DNA of 64,000 bases, taken from positions 3,800,516-3,864,515 of the forward strand of contig OZ023190.1 of the NCBI GenBank assembly GCA_963995505.1, read 5' to 3'. Below the pieces are notes generated by a model. It was not told where the DNA came from and ran no database searches. It worked only from the letters and a program-made list of their open reading frames with translations. Position 1 is the stretch's first letter. The number at the start of each line of letters is the position of its first letter. Source of the DNA: Hypericum androsaemum. Its lineage: Eukaryota; Streptophyta; Magnoliopsida; Malpighiales; Hypericaceae. The translations under genes were made by a program, and so were the position numbers. Positions 23,341 through 35,480 of this stretch are shown here, piece by piece.

Positions 23341-26105
23341 GCAATGTTACATTTAAGTTTAAGTATGTACATATTGCAGTCCTATCTGAGATATTTGGAG
23401 AATGCCACATTTCATTTTATAACCGATTTGATGTCATTTCGATTAATCCAGAGTTAAGCACGGTCTAAATCAGCATGCAATATTTGCTCAGTCCACGTAA
23501 ACTTGAATAACAAAAAAGGAGGTTAAAAAATACCCAGAAAAGGGAAAAAAGAAAATTCAAGAAAGGAACCGGTTGCTGGGAATTTCCCAAAGGAGTGAAA
23601 AAAGGCTCGTAAACCAAAAAACAGAAAAGGTGAACTCCGAAGAGAGTTTATTAGTTCCAAGTAGAAGGGGAAAAAGAGGCACATAGTTCTTCCCTTTCGC
23701 TTCCTCCTTGCTTGACCTTTCCCTTTTGGCTTTGGTAAATATCAAAACTTTTTCTCTGGTTTATCTCTTATTATATGTTTCAGTTTTCCATGTTCATTGG
23801 ATGATTTACATGCAATCTGGGGTGTGCCTTGGTTGTTGAACTTGGTTATGGAATATCAATAATTGTAGGAGAATCAGGAAATTTGTGGATTGAAAACCCC
23901 AATTACTGCACAGTTTTAATCCGAAGAGACTCGGTTTGGCGAATACCCATCTAGCCAAGTGTTGCCTGGCATTTGGCCATGTAGTTTTTTGAAACTTGAT
24001 AGGGAGTGTCCCAAATGGGTTGTTGTAACCTCTAACTTGGTTGGTCCCGCTCCGGAGATTAGGGAAGATTTGGGGTTAAGAAGGAGGGGTTCATGGATGG
24101 TTGTTAACTGCCATGGAGACAAACGGGTGTTATACCTAGTGTCTTTCTGTATTTGCAAGATTGTCACAGTTGGTAGAAAAGAGTTTAAGGGAGGAAGAAG
24201 TTTGGTGAGAGTAGAAGAAGTTTGGGAGAGGGAGATAGAGAGAAATTGGGAAGGAAAAATAGATAATTTTGATTAATGATGAGATACCATTACAACGATT
24301 GACCCGTCAATAAATAGTACTGAGCAATAACTAACTATCCTAGGTACATGGTGACACTCTACCATTAACCCACGACTAGATACGTGCAAGGTGGAAATCA
24401 GCTAGCTTTTAGGGAATGGAAATTAACATAACGACCCACTAAATAACAACTCTGATGACCTAATAACGACACACTAACCCATGCCACCAACGGGTCGCGA
24501 CAAAGATCCTGTGGGCATCTCATTGAACCGCTCTTTGGATCTGATAATTTGCTCCATAGTGTCTCTTTTATTCAGACTGCCATCTAGTATTGAGCAATTG
24601 TACATTCACATAGACTTGGTGGGTTGCCTTTGAATCTTGTTTGTTGTCTTTCTCTTGGTGCACTTATCCAAATGAAATTCTCATAAAAATAATCAGGATA
24701 CAGTATTCGCACAAGCAGAATCTGTCAGCATTTTTGGGTTTTGTGGTTCATATTCACATAGACTTGTTGGGTGGCCTTTGAATCTTGTTTGATGTTCTTC
24801 GCTTGGCCTTTGAATCTGTCAAAAGGTTGCATAATGGTGATTTGATTTCAAGACAGCTTGAGAATTATCTATGTTGAGGCAAAAATTTGTTGAGTTTCAT
24901 CAGCCAGAGAACGTTTTACTAGTAGAGGCGGGGATGAATGCTACTTTTGCAGTGTTGGTTTTTTTTTTCTTTCTAAGTGTCGTAGAGCGGAGATCTGGTT
25001 GCGGTAGTGGTTTATGCTGAAAAGGATTTCTCGGACATGATTTTATTTATCACGCAATGGCCTGGTAATGTGAAAACATGTGAGAGTGAAGGTAGTTGGT
25101 GGTGATCATCTCCCGGCTGATTCAACCTTTTCATCAGTGTTGGCAATGGCATTTTGCTATCGATGGTACTCTTTGTCCCTGGTACGATTTTTTGTCGTAT
25201 CAGGGTTTAACGAGGCCGGCGGCCGCGAGAGTGCGAGTTCTCCTTCTTGCAACTATTATAAATAAAATTTACTTCTAAAAAAAATGGTAGTCATTTACTT
25301 CTGTCCTGGATAGCTGAAACTCTGTCCTTTTTCTCTTGTTTTCCTAATGTAAGAACGTTGTTGACTTCCCAAACCATTCTCTCACAAGAGGTCTAATAAA
25401 TCAGGTATCTGAGGAACAACAAAGATGATATGGAGAACTGATTAGCTCTTTAATCCTTATGATCTTGGAAGGATGACCTTGTTTGATTTTTATGCACATT
25501 GGATTTGTAGAATTACGTAATAAGAAAAACATGTTCCTTAACATGTTTATGCTGGAAAAGAGAGGAAAATTTTCATACATGCATTATCATGTTTTTCCTT
25601 GGAAAACTCTGTTCTTCTTCAAAGTTTATGATGTTGGGTTTTTGATGTTTAGTTTGTTGTTTAAATGTTGATCCATCCCTAGTTACTTTCGTAAAGCCTC
25701 ACCTTAAAATGCATTGTAGCTCAGTAATGATTGAGCAGGTCATCGGCTGATGTCATATCTATTATTGTCAAAATTTTGAGTCAAATGGCAAGAGGAATAG
25801 GTTCTCAGAAAATGCTTTAGATTGACAGAGATTTCAATATTTAAGAAAGGAAAAGGTGCAACAAAGACCACATGGTTTGTGTCCATGGAAGCAGAAGTCA
25901 AGATGGATTTTATTTTGTTAAGGTTGCACGCACATAGATCATGCATGTTATTACCTCAACTAGGTGCCTTTTAAGCCTTTGAATCACAATGATTCAATAG
26001 TCGTTGAAGCATCTATCATGTTTCTGGGAGACATCTTCAATATCACCTCCTTCTGTTAACATTTGGATTCATAATTTACGTGACATCTCTGATTCTTTGT
26101 ATATG
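23340..26105 (+). repeat. Orphan duplicate of the PHD-finger gene 5' region
   Basis: Matches 35480-37900, which precedes the PHD-finger coding exons. Shared landmarks include 'gagtttattagttccaag' (23643 and 35761), 'aaaaagaggcacatagttctt' (about 23670 and 35792), 'cctttcccttttggctttgg' (about 23716 and 35840) and 'aggaaaaggtgcaacaaagacc' (about 25849 and 37639). Here the copy is cut off near 26105 and joined to an F-box 3' remnant, so no coding exon follows. It carries a solo LTR and an extra stretch of about 180 bp near 25095-25285 that the other copy lacks. Confidence 0.85.
24162..24502. mobile_element. Solo LTR (341 bp)
   Basis: Sequence starting TGTCAC and ending GCGACA, present only in the orphan copy and absent at the matching place in the second copy (36338-36342). 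It is flanked by a 5-bp duplication 'aagat' (24157-24161 and 24503-24507). TG...CA ends, a 5-bp duplication and no internal region make a solo LTR the best call. The TGTCAC start is common in Ty3/gypsy LTRs, but the superfamily is not proven. Confidence 0.8.
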
Positions 26106-26109
26106 TGCT

Positions 26110-26340
26110 GCAGCAGGTACTCACTCCATTATTGGTGTCGTTGGTGGACACGAGGACGATGACGACGATGAAGACTTGGGGATGCTGATTCTATCCAGTG
26201 ATCTTCTATTCTACGGTTAAGACACCAAGAGTACTGTTGGCAGACTTTGACAAGTTGTTTCCGCATTTGATCGGACCCGGTTTGTTTGATGTTCTTATCT
26301 CTCTTCAGTATGTCGAGAGTCTGATTCCAGTGTAAGCAAT
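26110..26340 (+). pseudogene. F-box/FBA 3' remnant, copy-2-like
   Basis: Matches the last 230 bp of F-box copy 2 (about 15760-16000): the GVVGG(R/H)EDD-type acidic run, 'gatcttctattctacg', and the ending 'tatgtcgagagtctgattccagtg'. A small deletion creates an early TAA near 26218. It marks the junction where the orphan PHD 5' region was fused to another F-box module. Confidence 0.85.
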
Positions 26341-27455
26341 TGGTTTGTTGCGGCTAAGTTTTATTATATTCACATTTAATCGCGGGTAAATTTATATCAA
26401 TGAATATGTTCCAGTTTCAACAGCCGCTTAGAAATATCAGGTAAAGATGGCCCAAGGCTAATGCCTGCCTGCCTGCTGCTTTTGGTCGTCGATAATGGTG
26501 GACTGATTCCTAAAAAATAGCGTCTCCATTCCTTGCAATCTTTCACACTTTTTGCTTTAACCTTTGTATAAACTTTCTCTCTCTATTTCTAGAACCTGCA
26601 ACATAGTTACGTCTTGCGATTGAGTTTGTAAGAGTTCTAGATTTTATATGCTTCTACGTCGAGCTTCTTCCATCCATGGATGCTCTTGGATTGTAATAGT
26701 ACTCTCTCCCTCCTGTGTGTGCGGCGGCTGCTTGCTTGAACAAGCCTGCAATATTTCTATACGTCCCACCTCTTTCTATCCTCTCCCATCCAAGCCTATA
26801 TATACACTAAACTAACCAAACTATAGTCTGAAAAAATAGGTCAGAGTCCACTTTAAGACCCTTGGTTTTTTTTCTTTCTACTTTGACACACATCTATGAT
26901 TAGGTGACAAAAAGTTTTAATTAACTATCAATCAAGTGATATCCGCTTATCCTAGTTACTTGAGCAAACTAATTTCATTTGCGTGACATGCTATTTTATT
27001 AATTCGAGAAAAAATAGACAAATTCGGTAGCATTCAGATTCAAATCTGAATCAGATGAGATTGTTGTTGTCTAGATTGGGAGTCAATGATAAGATACCCG
27101 GATAATAGTAGTGAATTAACATGACATGCAGATCAAGTAATTGAATATAATAGATATCACTTGGTTGTGAGCAAGTAAAATTTCTAAACTGGTGACACAA
27201 AATTTAGAGCCACAAAATAATAATATGTTAAAACATGAAATGAACTTCAACCAACAAAAAATGCACTATTGTAGAACCTGAGAGTGGCTCACGCACAGTG
27301 TATATAAGATCTTGTTTACTGGACTTTTCTAATAGTGCATTTTTTGTTTGCTTGCAGTGTTGTAAATAATTTTCCTTCAAATATTGTGGACGAAATTGAG
27401 ATGCATCCAAATGATTGCATAAAAGTGATAGCAAAAATGGTAAAAGTTTTCCATC
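26340..27455. other. Spacer with downstream-block fragments, no gene seen
   Basis: About 26660-26760 repeats the 'ggatgctcttggattg' and 'gtactctctc' pieces of the downstream block in shortened form. The rest is AT-rich with no convincing frame. Confidence 0.5.
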
Positions 27456-27977
27456 TGCTTGTTTGGAACCAAATTCCAACAAGAAAAAAATTCTTTTTTC
27501 ATTTTATTGGACAAAGAAAAAATTTAATTCCTATTTTCATGTTTGGAACTAAAATTTAAACTTGGAAATTGATTTATCTTTTTTACTTAATCGTCCTTGC
27601 AGCACCTTTAACCTTGATTGAACATGCTTACTCCTCCTTCAACCTAGATTAAACCAACAGACCCTACCAGAAAACAACTAACATCTGACAGATTAACTAT
27701 GAAAATATAAACTTGCTAATAGAAAATGCACCATTCCGTAGCAACATCGAACATGACTTTAACTGATCCCATTCCAATCTCATTAAACAATGAAACCTAC
27801 ACTGTAATCAAGGAAAGACACCCAAATAGAACACCCAACTAAAGCATCAACAAAGGCTCCCACTTTCTCATGTTTGAGATCTTTCCTTTGTTCCTCACCA
27901 CCATCCAACCTAAAAAAAAGCTAAATTGAAAGAAAAAGATGAGAATTTGAAGAACCCTAATCCCAGAAATTCCCAAA

Positions 27978-28223
27978 TGTTAGGAATTCAGCAACTAGAG
28001 AATAAACGCGCAAAGAACATGGATACAAGATATAACGTAGTTCGGCCTAATGCCTACGTCCACGGAGAGAAAGGAGCCACAAAGCAATACAAAATCCTTG
28101 GGTAACATGCCTTTATATAGAGACAAACCCTTGTACATCAAGTAATCTATTTAGGTCAAATTAGGAGTCCGAAAAAAAATAGAAAAATAATTTCTCTTTT
28201 TTTTATTCTCGCCAAACTCAACA
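27978..28223 (-). repeat. 3' LTR of deleted copia element 3
   Basis: 246 bp. It lacks about 24 bp present in the partner LTR (around 30238-30258), so the two LTRs have diverged by an internal deletion as well as substitutions. Confidence 0.9.
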
Positions 28224-28600
28224 ATCTCTACCTTGGCGAGAAATCATCCCGTGGACATACCATGAAGCTCCATCCGAACTTCAACAAAATTCCACATTGA
28301 CGAAACACCGCCCCATGGAGAGATGAGATCTTGCAAGACCAATTTGACTCCATCGATTCCACCTCGAACCATAGATACACCGCCATCAATAAGACCATCT
28401 CAACTTTCTCACCACCTTAGTTCAATCACTTGGAGCAAGCCCCCAAGCTCGAGCTTGCTTGGCGTCTTCCCTCCAATCTTCATCGAACCCCAACTAGCAA
28501 GTCCACCTGCTGAAGCAAACTTGTGACCAATAGATGCGCTCTCTATTTTTTGGTCAACCCCATGCTCCACAACCTCGAACTGCTTTTTCGCTAGACCTTC

Positions 28601-30135
28601 TTATCTCAAACCAATGCTACTTGCCATAGCATACAACGGGCAACCTTTTGTTCCACCAAGTAGAACCCTCGACATGTCCCGAACTCCACCGTTCGACCTT
28701 GAGTGAGATACCCAATTCGTCCGTGGTGCTACCAACGGCTTCGCATTCCCCATGTAAAACCTACCCAACACCTTTGATGTGCACGTCCCTTTAGACAACC
28801 ATAGCGAGAACTTGCTAACTTTGTCTCTGTGAATCCCAACTCTACTGAAACCATTCATGTCAAGCCTTCGCTCCATCGCAGAAGAGCTTTTCTCCCCTCC
28901 ATCGGAACCCAACAAGGTGACTCTACCTACAACTGTGTTCTCCACTAATCTGTAGGTGTTCCTAGCAACTTTTTTACCCTTCATCACTACCTTGGCATCC
29001 TTCTCCACCTCAATTAGCCCGCCTACAACCTCATAGCTGTACCCGCTACAATCCAAGGCTCCTAATGAGATCAAATTCCTCTCCAAATTTGAAACATGCC
29101 TAACCTCACATAATTTCCTTTTAACACCATCCCACATCTTGATTCTCAAGTCTTCTATGCCAACAATTCTACAAGTAGAACCATCACCCATAGTCACCAC
29201 ACCTGAATCAACGAACTTGTAGGTGTCGAACTACCATTTCATGGGCGTCATGTGAAATGAACAAGGGCTATCCAAAATCCAGGAATTCGAATGCTTTGGA
29301 CTTGATAAAATAGAAAGAAGATCACCATCCGACCCATCCGAATATGAGGCCATATTCACGGAACCCGATCCTTTTCTCTTGCGATCCCGAGTTCTTCTTG
29401 GACAATCCTTTTTTACGTGCCTTTTTTTTCGCACTCGAAGCAATTTCCTTTGAACCTCCTTGACCTCGACCTGGATCCTTTTCCATCTTCACTACGACCA
29501 CTATGGCTACCCCTCACAACCAGCCCTTCCACTTGTTCATCGCCAATTTTTCTTCTTTGATGAAACCCTAGCAGAGCACTTGTGATATCTTCCAACACCA
29601 TGGACTCCTTCCCCAAAGTTAGAGTTGTAACTAAATTTTTGTAGGAGCCTGGTAAGGAATTCAGGAGCAACAATGCCTTATCTTCTTCCTCGAACTTCAC
29701 ATCAACCTTTCTCAAGTCGCTCACAAGTTGACTAAAAATATTAATGTGTTAGCTCAAATCTGAGCCCTCCTCCATCTTGAGCCCGTACAATCTTTGCTTA
29801 AGAGAAAGCTTGTTCGACAAAGACTTAGATATATACCTTGCCTCAAATTTCTTCCATACCTCAGCTGGTGACTCCTCATCTATGACATGATACATCACAT
29901 CGTCCGCCAAGCACAAGTGAATTATCGCCATCGCCTTGGCCTCCATCTCCTTCCACTCTTGCTCCTCCATCTTCTCGGGCTTCTTCTTCGAGAGCTCGAT
30001 GACCATCCCTTGTTGCACGAGGAGATCCTTGACACACCTTTGCCATAACCTAAAATTTGATGAACCATCGAACTTCACAAGGGCAAAACTTTGCGCCGTG
30101 ATCCGACATCCTCCAACCTCAGCTCTTGATACCAT
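28601..30135 (-). pseudogene. Decayed gag-protease with RT-tail fusion, copia element 3
   Basis: gag runs from 30135 in one frame with a stop near 29747, then continues in the same frame to about 29413. A frameshift at an A/T run near 29425-29440 leads into the protease segment, where the catalytic DSG is DSP (WILDSPCSFHMT). After a further stop the last frame (29200 to 28601) reads through the protease and gag-pre-integrase end (TYRLVENTVVG). It then jumps to a segment that lines up with the region after YVDD in copia RT (WLSKGTCTSKVLGRF, NAKPLVAP, KGCPLYAM). Integrase and the RT core are missing. Confidence 0.8.
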
Positions 30136-30136
30136 T

Positions 30137-30406
30137 TGTTAGAAATTCAACAACTAGAGAACAAACGCGCAAAGAACATGGACACAAGATATAACGCGGT
30201 TCGGCCTAATGCCTACGTCCACGGAGAGAAAGGAGAAATTTTATTGATGGATCCAAGCCACAAAGTAATACAAAACCTTTGGGTAACATGCCTTTATATA
30301 GAGGCAAACCTTTGTACATCAAGTAATCTATTTATGTCAAATTAGGAGTCCAAAATAAAATATGAAAATAATTCCTTTTTTACTTTTGTCCTCGCCAAAC
30401 TCAACA
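30137..30406 (-). repeat. 5' LTR of deleted copia element 3
   Basis: 270 bp, next to the primer-binding site. It has the same TGTTAG...CAACA ends as its partner. Confidence 0.9.
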
Positions 30407-30849
30407 CCAAACATTGAGAAGGGAGACTAACCGGAGTAACCGACGGTGGAGGCGATTAGGAGATTAGGGATGTTGGGGATCAACAACAAATATTGTCCAA
30501 GATCGAGTAAGGCGTTCTTGCCCAATTAGAAAAACCATAGGAAACTCAAAAGAGGGAGAAAAGGGTCGCTGCCCAAGGAAGAAATGAGAACAGAGGGGAA
30601 GCCAAGGGACAAAGACGAGGAAGAAATGGAAGAATAGAGATAATGAGAGTATAAATGTCATTTTGCTACAATTCTGGTTTGGTCGCCAGAAATTCTGACA
30701 CTTTTTTAGGAGATTTCAAATCCAGAGTTTGGGACCAGAATGGAATCACTTTCCCGAGTGAAGTTAGTTCCAAACACACTCAACATTTTAAAACTCAAGA
30801 AAGTAATTCAATTCTCATTGTTTTTTAAGTTTCCAAACGGGCTGGACGT

Positions 30850-31224
30850 GAAAATTAGTAAGCAACAAGATTTACGCAATGCCATTTGGTTTATACCAAT
30901 TAGTTGTATCATAACAAGTATTTTCTCTTACTCAAAATATCCGCAAATAATATTGCATCATAATATAACGTATTTTAAGTGAGCATTTTGTAATTCAAAT
31001 AAAGGTAAGTTTTGAATTTGAATTTTAATGAGCGCGAGTTAAGCCTGCTGGTGGTGGGCCATGGGCCAAAACAAAAAATAAAATAAACTGCTAGTGGTGG
31101 GCCTCAATATTCATCTCCACGACTCTCCTCCCCATCAGAAATCCAACTTTCCAATTCCATAATCAGCAAGCCCTAGCTTACCCAAAATTCCCTCAATCCG
31201 AAAATTCCCAATCCGATCACCACA
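30850..31224 (+). promoter_or_regulatory. Promoter and 5' UTR region of F-box copy 4
   Basis: From about 31030 ('gcgagttaagcctgctgg') the sequence matches the upstream regions at 18.6 kb and, split by the hAT element, 13.5/14.5 kb. It includes the 'gtgggcctcaatatt' and 'ccatgggcc' stretches. No TATA box can be assigned with confidence. Confidence 0.5.
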
Positions 31225-32540
31225 ATGAAGAACCCTAGACCCATTCATCCTCCAAATCCACCACACAACTGGCCCTCATTGGAGAACCGGAAGAAGAATA
31301 TGAAGAAGAAGAATATGAAGAAGAAGAATATGAAGAAGAGGAGGTCATCGATGGAGAATAATACTAACAGAGACCAAGTCTCCCAGACGACGTCAGCAGC
31401 TGAGAAGATTGCAGGGAACGAAGACTTGCTGAGCGAGATCCTGGTACGCCTTCCGGTGAGGCCTCTTCTAAGATTCAAGTGCGTCTCGAAGCCTTGGCTT
31501 CGCCTCATTTCGAGCTCTCACTTCTCTCACACCCATAGCCGTAAGAACTTGGGATCCCTTGCTGTTTCAGAAGCCGCGGGTTTGCTTTTGTTGGACTTGA
31601 TGGTGCAAGTCCGAGATTTGCACCTTTTCTCCCCCCATTCATGGAGAAAACCAGGGTTACGATAAAACACTATTGCAACGGGCTTATGCTCTGTTCCACC
31701 TTTGTCAATAAGAAAGATTACTACTACGTAGGCAACCCGACCACCAACAAGTTCTCAACTATTCCACTTCCTCCTTTTGCGGATCCTGATTACCTCCTAG
31801 AGTTTGGTATTAACCTTGTTTTCGATCCATCGAGGTCGCCGCATTTCAAAGTTGTATATTTTACCGGGGTGCATAATAGTCTTTCCTTAGACCAGTTCAC
31901 TTATAGCACTCATATTTATTCCTCGAATTCTCAATCATGGTCCTCCATTGAAAGTCCTGCCTGTCCTGATACAGCATTCTTCCATTCTGAAGATGGTGAT
32001 GAAGCTCCTCTCAATAATGGTGTCTTGTGCAATGGCTCCCTGTACTGGCTCTGCATTTATCAATGGAAGTTGCTCCGCTTTGAAGTGGACGAACAACGCT
32101 TCAGCACCATTACCATGAATGTGGACGGTGATCTCATGGGCGAACGTGATGTAGATTATTCCGCCTATCTCTGGCAATGCAAGGGGAAACTCTGCTTTGT
32201 GCACGAAGTGGCAGTATCTGATGTCCCGAAAGATATGGTTGTTTATGAAATGGGAAATGTCTGCTCCGAGTGGCTCTTCAAGTACGTGGTTAAATTTCCT
32301 GATGTTCTGTCGGGAATAAATACACATGAGGATGAAGAGTTATGTTCCTACAACGTTCTTGCAGCCTTTGGAGGACAGAAGGATGACGATGACATTCGGC
32401 TGCTCGTAAAGGTGAATTATCTTCATCGTTACCAGGATGTTATACTGTACAGTATCAAGGAAAAGACTACAAGAATGCTCTTCTATGGCTTCGAAGAAGA
32501 GGCTCAACCATATGTAGAGAGTCTGAGTCCAGTAATTTAA
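31225..32540 (+). pseudogene. F-box/FBA gene, copy 4, one frameshift
   Basis: Starts with the same MKNPRPIHPPNPPHN N-terminus as copy 3. A repeat of KKKNM units (about 31303-31336) replaces the poly-Lys run, and the F-box (NEDLLSEILVRLPVRPLLRF) follows. At about 31565-31582 a small deletion removes the segment equivalent to GFIFPVSKITG and shifts the frame, ending the first frame at 31665. The remaining FBA domain is open in another frame from 31641 to 32540 (CNGLMLCST, NPTTNKFSTIPLPPF, NGSLYWLCIYQWKLLRF, CKGKLCFVHE), ending PYVESLSPVI like copy 3. With a single lesion it is either a very young pseudogene or yields a short F-box-only protein. Confidence 0.88.
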
Positions 32541-32639
32541 GCAAATTGTATGCTTTATTAACTTACTGCTAACTTTCAATTTGGTCCATCCATGCAACTC
32601 CCACATGTGGTCTTTAATTTGGTCATCTTCGATGTGTTT

Positions 32640-35480
32640 CTTTGTTGCTGATATGCTCTGTTTTGATTTCTTTCCAGTTCTGCCTCACAGATCTTCATTG
32701 TAGCCTCATTTTGATTGTATTGTTTATTTAATTGCTAGAAGAATCGCCATTGTTGGTGTTGGTGTACTTGTACTAGATAATGGTGGGATGATGAATGAAA
32801 CTGTTGGTAGATATTTCCGAATGTACCCCGCTTACCTAGTGCTCTATCTCTGACTAAGTGTTGCAAGGGCTGTTTCAGGTTAGATGATCTTATAATGACA
32901 TTTCTTCAAGGCTGTACTTTGTTTAGTAGTTGACAGTGAGCTATAATTTGTTGCGACGAGGAATGCAACCGGAAACCAAAATGAGAATGGTGATTGGGAA
33001 GATCCTATGTTTGTGCTATCAATGTTGCTGACTTCTCAACTTGTCCGGAATATTGCTAGGTGAGGTTCTGGTTTCCGATTGAGGGATGCTCTTGGATTGG
33101 TTTGGTACTGTTGCAGAAGGTTGCTTGAATCGTGTTGACCTTATTGGGAAGCTTCTGAATTATAATAGTATCCTCTCTCTCCCCTCATGCGTGCCTGCTT
33201 CTGCGAGACTGCACTTCAATGTGTTTGATCTGATGCCTTTCTTTGCATTGCTTTTGCGTTGGAGATTCATGTGATTATTGGTTGCTATTTGAAGTTGCTA
33301 TTCAATGTTTTTGAGTTCAGGCATACTAAGAATGCCTTTTCCTTTCCTTTAATGTGATTTTCGAAGGGTAGATACTAGTGTGGTTTCTAAGATCTCGAGG
33401 TTCAAATAGGGCTCTTTATGTGTTTTTATCCGCTGGACTATGACGATTTAAGTACTAGTTAAGCAAGGACACTACTCTGGCCCGAATAAACTACGCTTAC
33501 CTAGTGCTCTATCTCTGATTAAGTGTTGCAATCATACGTGGGCTGTTTCAGATTAGATGATCTTATAATGAAATTCCTCTAAGGCTGTACTTCGTTTAGT
33601 AATTGATAGTGGAGTTATCATCTGTCTGTCGTCCACATGTTGCTTTGATGATTTCTGGGTTGGTGACGGTATCATCCATTTCTTTAAGCTGCAAGACGTG
33701 GTAATTTACGCTGGTGCAATTACATATGTTGCAACAAAGAATGCAACCAGAACCTGAAATGAGAATGGTGATTGGGGAAGATCCCACGTTTTTGCTACCA
33801 ATGTTGCTGACTTTTACTTGTCCTGAATATTGCTAGGTGAGCTTCTGGTTTTCGATTGAGAGATGCTCTTGGATTGGTTTGGTATTGCTACAAAAGGTTT
33901 TGCTTAAATCATGTTGACCATATTGGGAAGCTTCTGAATTATAATAGTATCCTCTCTCTCCCCCCTCATATGTGCCTGCTTCTGCCAGCCTGCACTTCAA
34001 TGTGTTTGCTCTGATGCATTTCTTTCCACTGCTTTCGCATTGATTATGGGTCGTGGTTTGAAGTTGCTACTCTTTTTTTTTTGCGTTCAGGCATACTAAG
34101 AATGCCTTTTCCTTTTCTTTAATGTGATTTTCAAAGGGGAGAGATAATAGTGTGGTTTCTAAGATCTCTGGGTTCAAATAAAGCTCGCAATGTGTTTCTA
34201 TCTGCTGGACTATAACAATTGAAGTGCTAGTAGAGCTAGGATACTACTCTGGCCCAGCAAAGTTCAGACATTATTCACATGTTGCTGAGAAGGAAAATTT
34301 TCTTTACTCCTTTGAAGTTTGAACTAATATCTTCTACTTGTTATTCCTGTCCATAGGCTAAACACCTCAGAGATTCTATTGAATTGTCTACCGACATCAT
34401 GAATGGCCCTTTGATCTGATTAGCTGGCTTTAAAGAAAAGAGTTTGTTCGAATTCTACCAAGGAAGAAGCATGATTCATGCTGTATTGTAATCTCTACAT
34501 TATCTTGTGAGCTGCTAAGACAATAGCTCGAGCGTACCAGTAAACTTTTCTCTCTCTTGGATTTGTCCTTGGCTATCAGGTACTACATATTATGATTCTC
34601 ATGAAAAGGAAATTAAGTTTCTGGAAGAATGTTGTTATCTTGAAATGTTCTCTCTGTACTGGTCTTGGTGTGAGAATGATCTGCAGGGAATATGTACGTT
34701 GCCAGTCAGAAGATCTCAACTGGGCAGAATTATGTGCCAGTTAGATCGAGCTAAAAAGGTTTACAAGAAAAGTAGCAGCACCTTGTGAACCAGGAACACA
34801 TGAACCTGCCCTTTGCAGTCCAGAAACTCTCTTTCTGTAGTAAGGTTCAGTGATCATTAGTGACTCATTGATATCGAGCCCTTCTGGATTGCATCGAATG
34901 CTGTTCACAAAAGAGCCAAACATACTGAAGTGGAGTTTCATGTTGTGAGGGAGAAGTTCCAAGTTTCAGCCGAGGAGATTGTCACCCCCTTGATCAACTT
35001 GCTGATAAGTAGTGCACTAGCAGTCAACTTCGCTCAACCTTGTCAAATTCTGAGCCGAAGCTGGAACTAAATGATTTGTACCGTCCTGCCTACTTGAGAA
35101 CTGAATTTACTGACGAATCTTCCCTACCTTTCTGTTTGTTGTTCATGATACTAGACGTAGCTGCAGTACATCCTTCTGTGTTCCTAGAATGCCAGTTTTC
35201 CCGGTGTAATTTCGAGCCGTTTAGGACTTATTAACGTCTTGTACCCAGCTTTTTGATCGCACCATTGTACATGCTGTATGATTGAATGAAAAAACAGAGC
35301 ATTGCACCATTCCTGGTTCTGCTAGTAAGCTTGAAATACCATCTTTGCTTCCAGTTTAATGTCCAATTGATCTCATAAACTTCAGAAAAAAATGCTTTTA
35401 GAGTTAACCTCCTGTTCTTTTTATCAGATAAGCAGGACAAGGCAAATGAGTTCGAGCATGATTTGACCATTAGATTCCAA
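32640..35480 (+). repeat. F-box downstream block, copy T4, with internal duplication
   Basis: Fourth copy. Its first part is present twice in tandem. The landmarks 'cgcttacctagtgctctatctctga' (about 32829 and 33493), 'atgagaatggtgattgg' (about 32980 and 33757), the CAGAAGG/CAAAAGG site (about 33113 and 33892) and 'ggcatactaagaatgcc' (about 33320 and 34090) each occur twice about 0.7-0.8 kb apart. The later part (34590-35480) is single. It runs into the 5' region of the PHD-finger gene. Confidence 0.82.

Larger units (their letters stand above)
27978..30406 (-). mobile_element. Internally deleted (non-autonomous) copia element 3
   Basis: Minus-strand element of 2.4 kb with LTRs at 27978-28223 and 30137-30406 and target-site duplication 'ccaaa' (27973-27977 and 30407-30411). 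The primer-binding site (minus strand TGGTATCAAGAG) lies at 30123-30134. A purine-rich tract lies next to 28224. Internal coding is limited to decayed gag, protease and a piece resembling the end of RT; integrase and the RT core are absent. The LTR carries a TATA box (CTATATAAAG on the minus strand). It is the same family as the element at 61729-63669. Confidence 0.93.
27461..30838. mobile_element. Candidate inverted-repeat DNA element hosting the deleted copia element
   Basis: GTTTGGAA at 27461 and its reverse complement TTCCAAAC at 30831-30838 begin arms that look alike over roughly 80 bp, each holding a second GTTTGGAAct copy further in (about 27542 and 30760). Without the nested copia element the unit would be about 950 bp. 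GTTTGGAA-type ends occur in PIF/Harbinger-like MITEs. I could not fix a target-site duplication, so boundaries are approximate. Confidence 0.4.
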
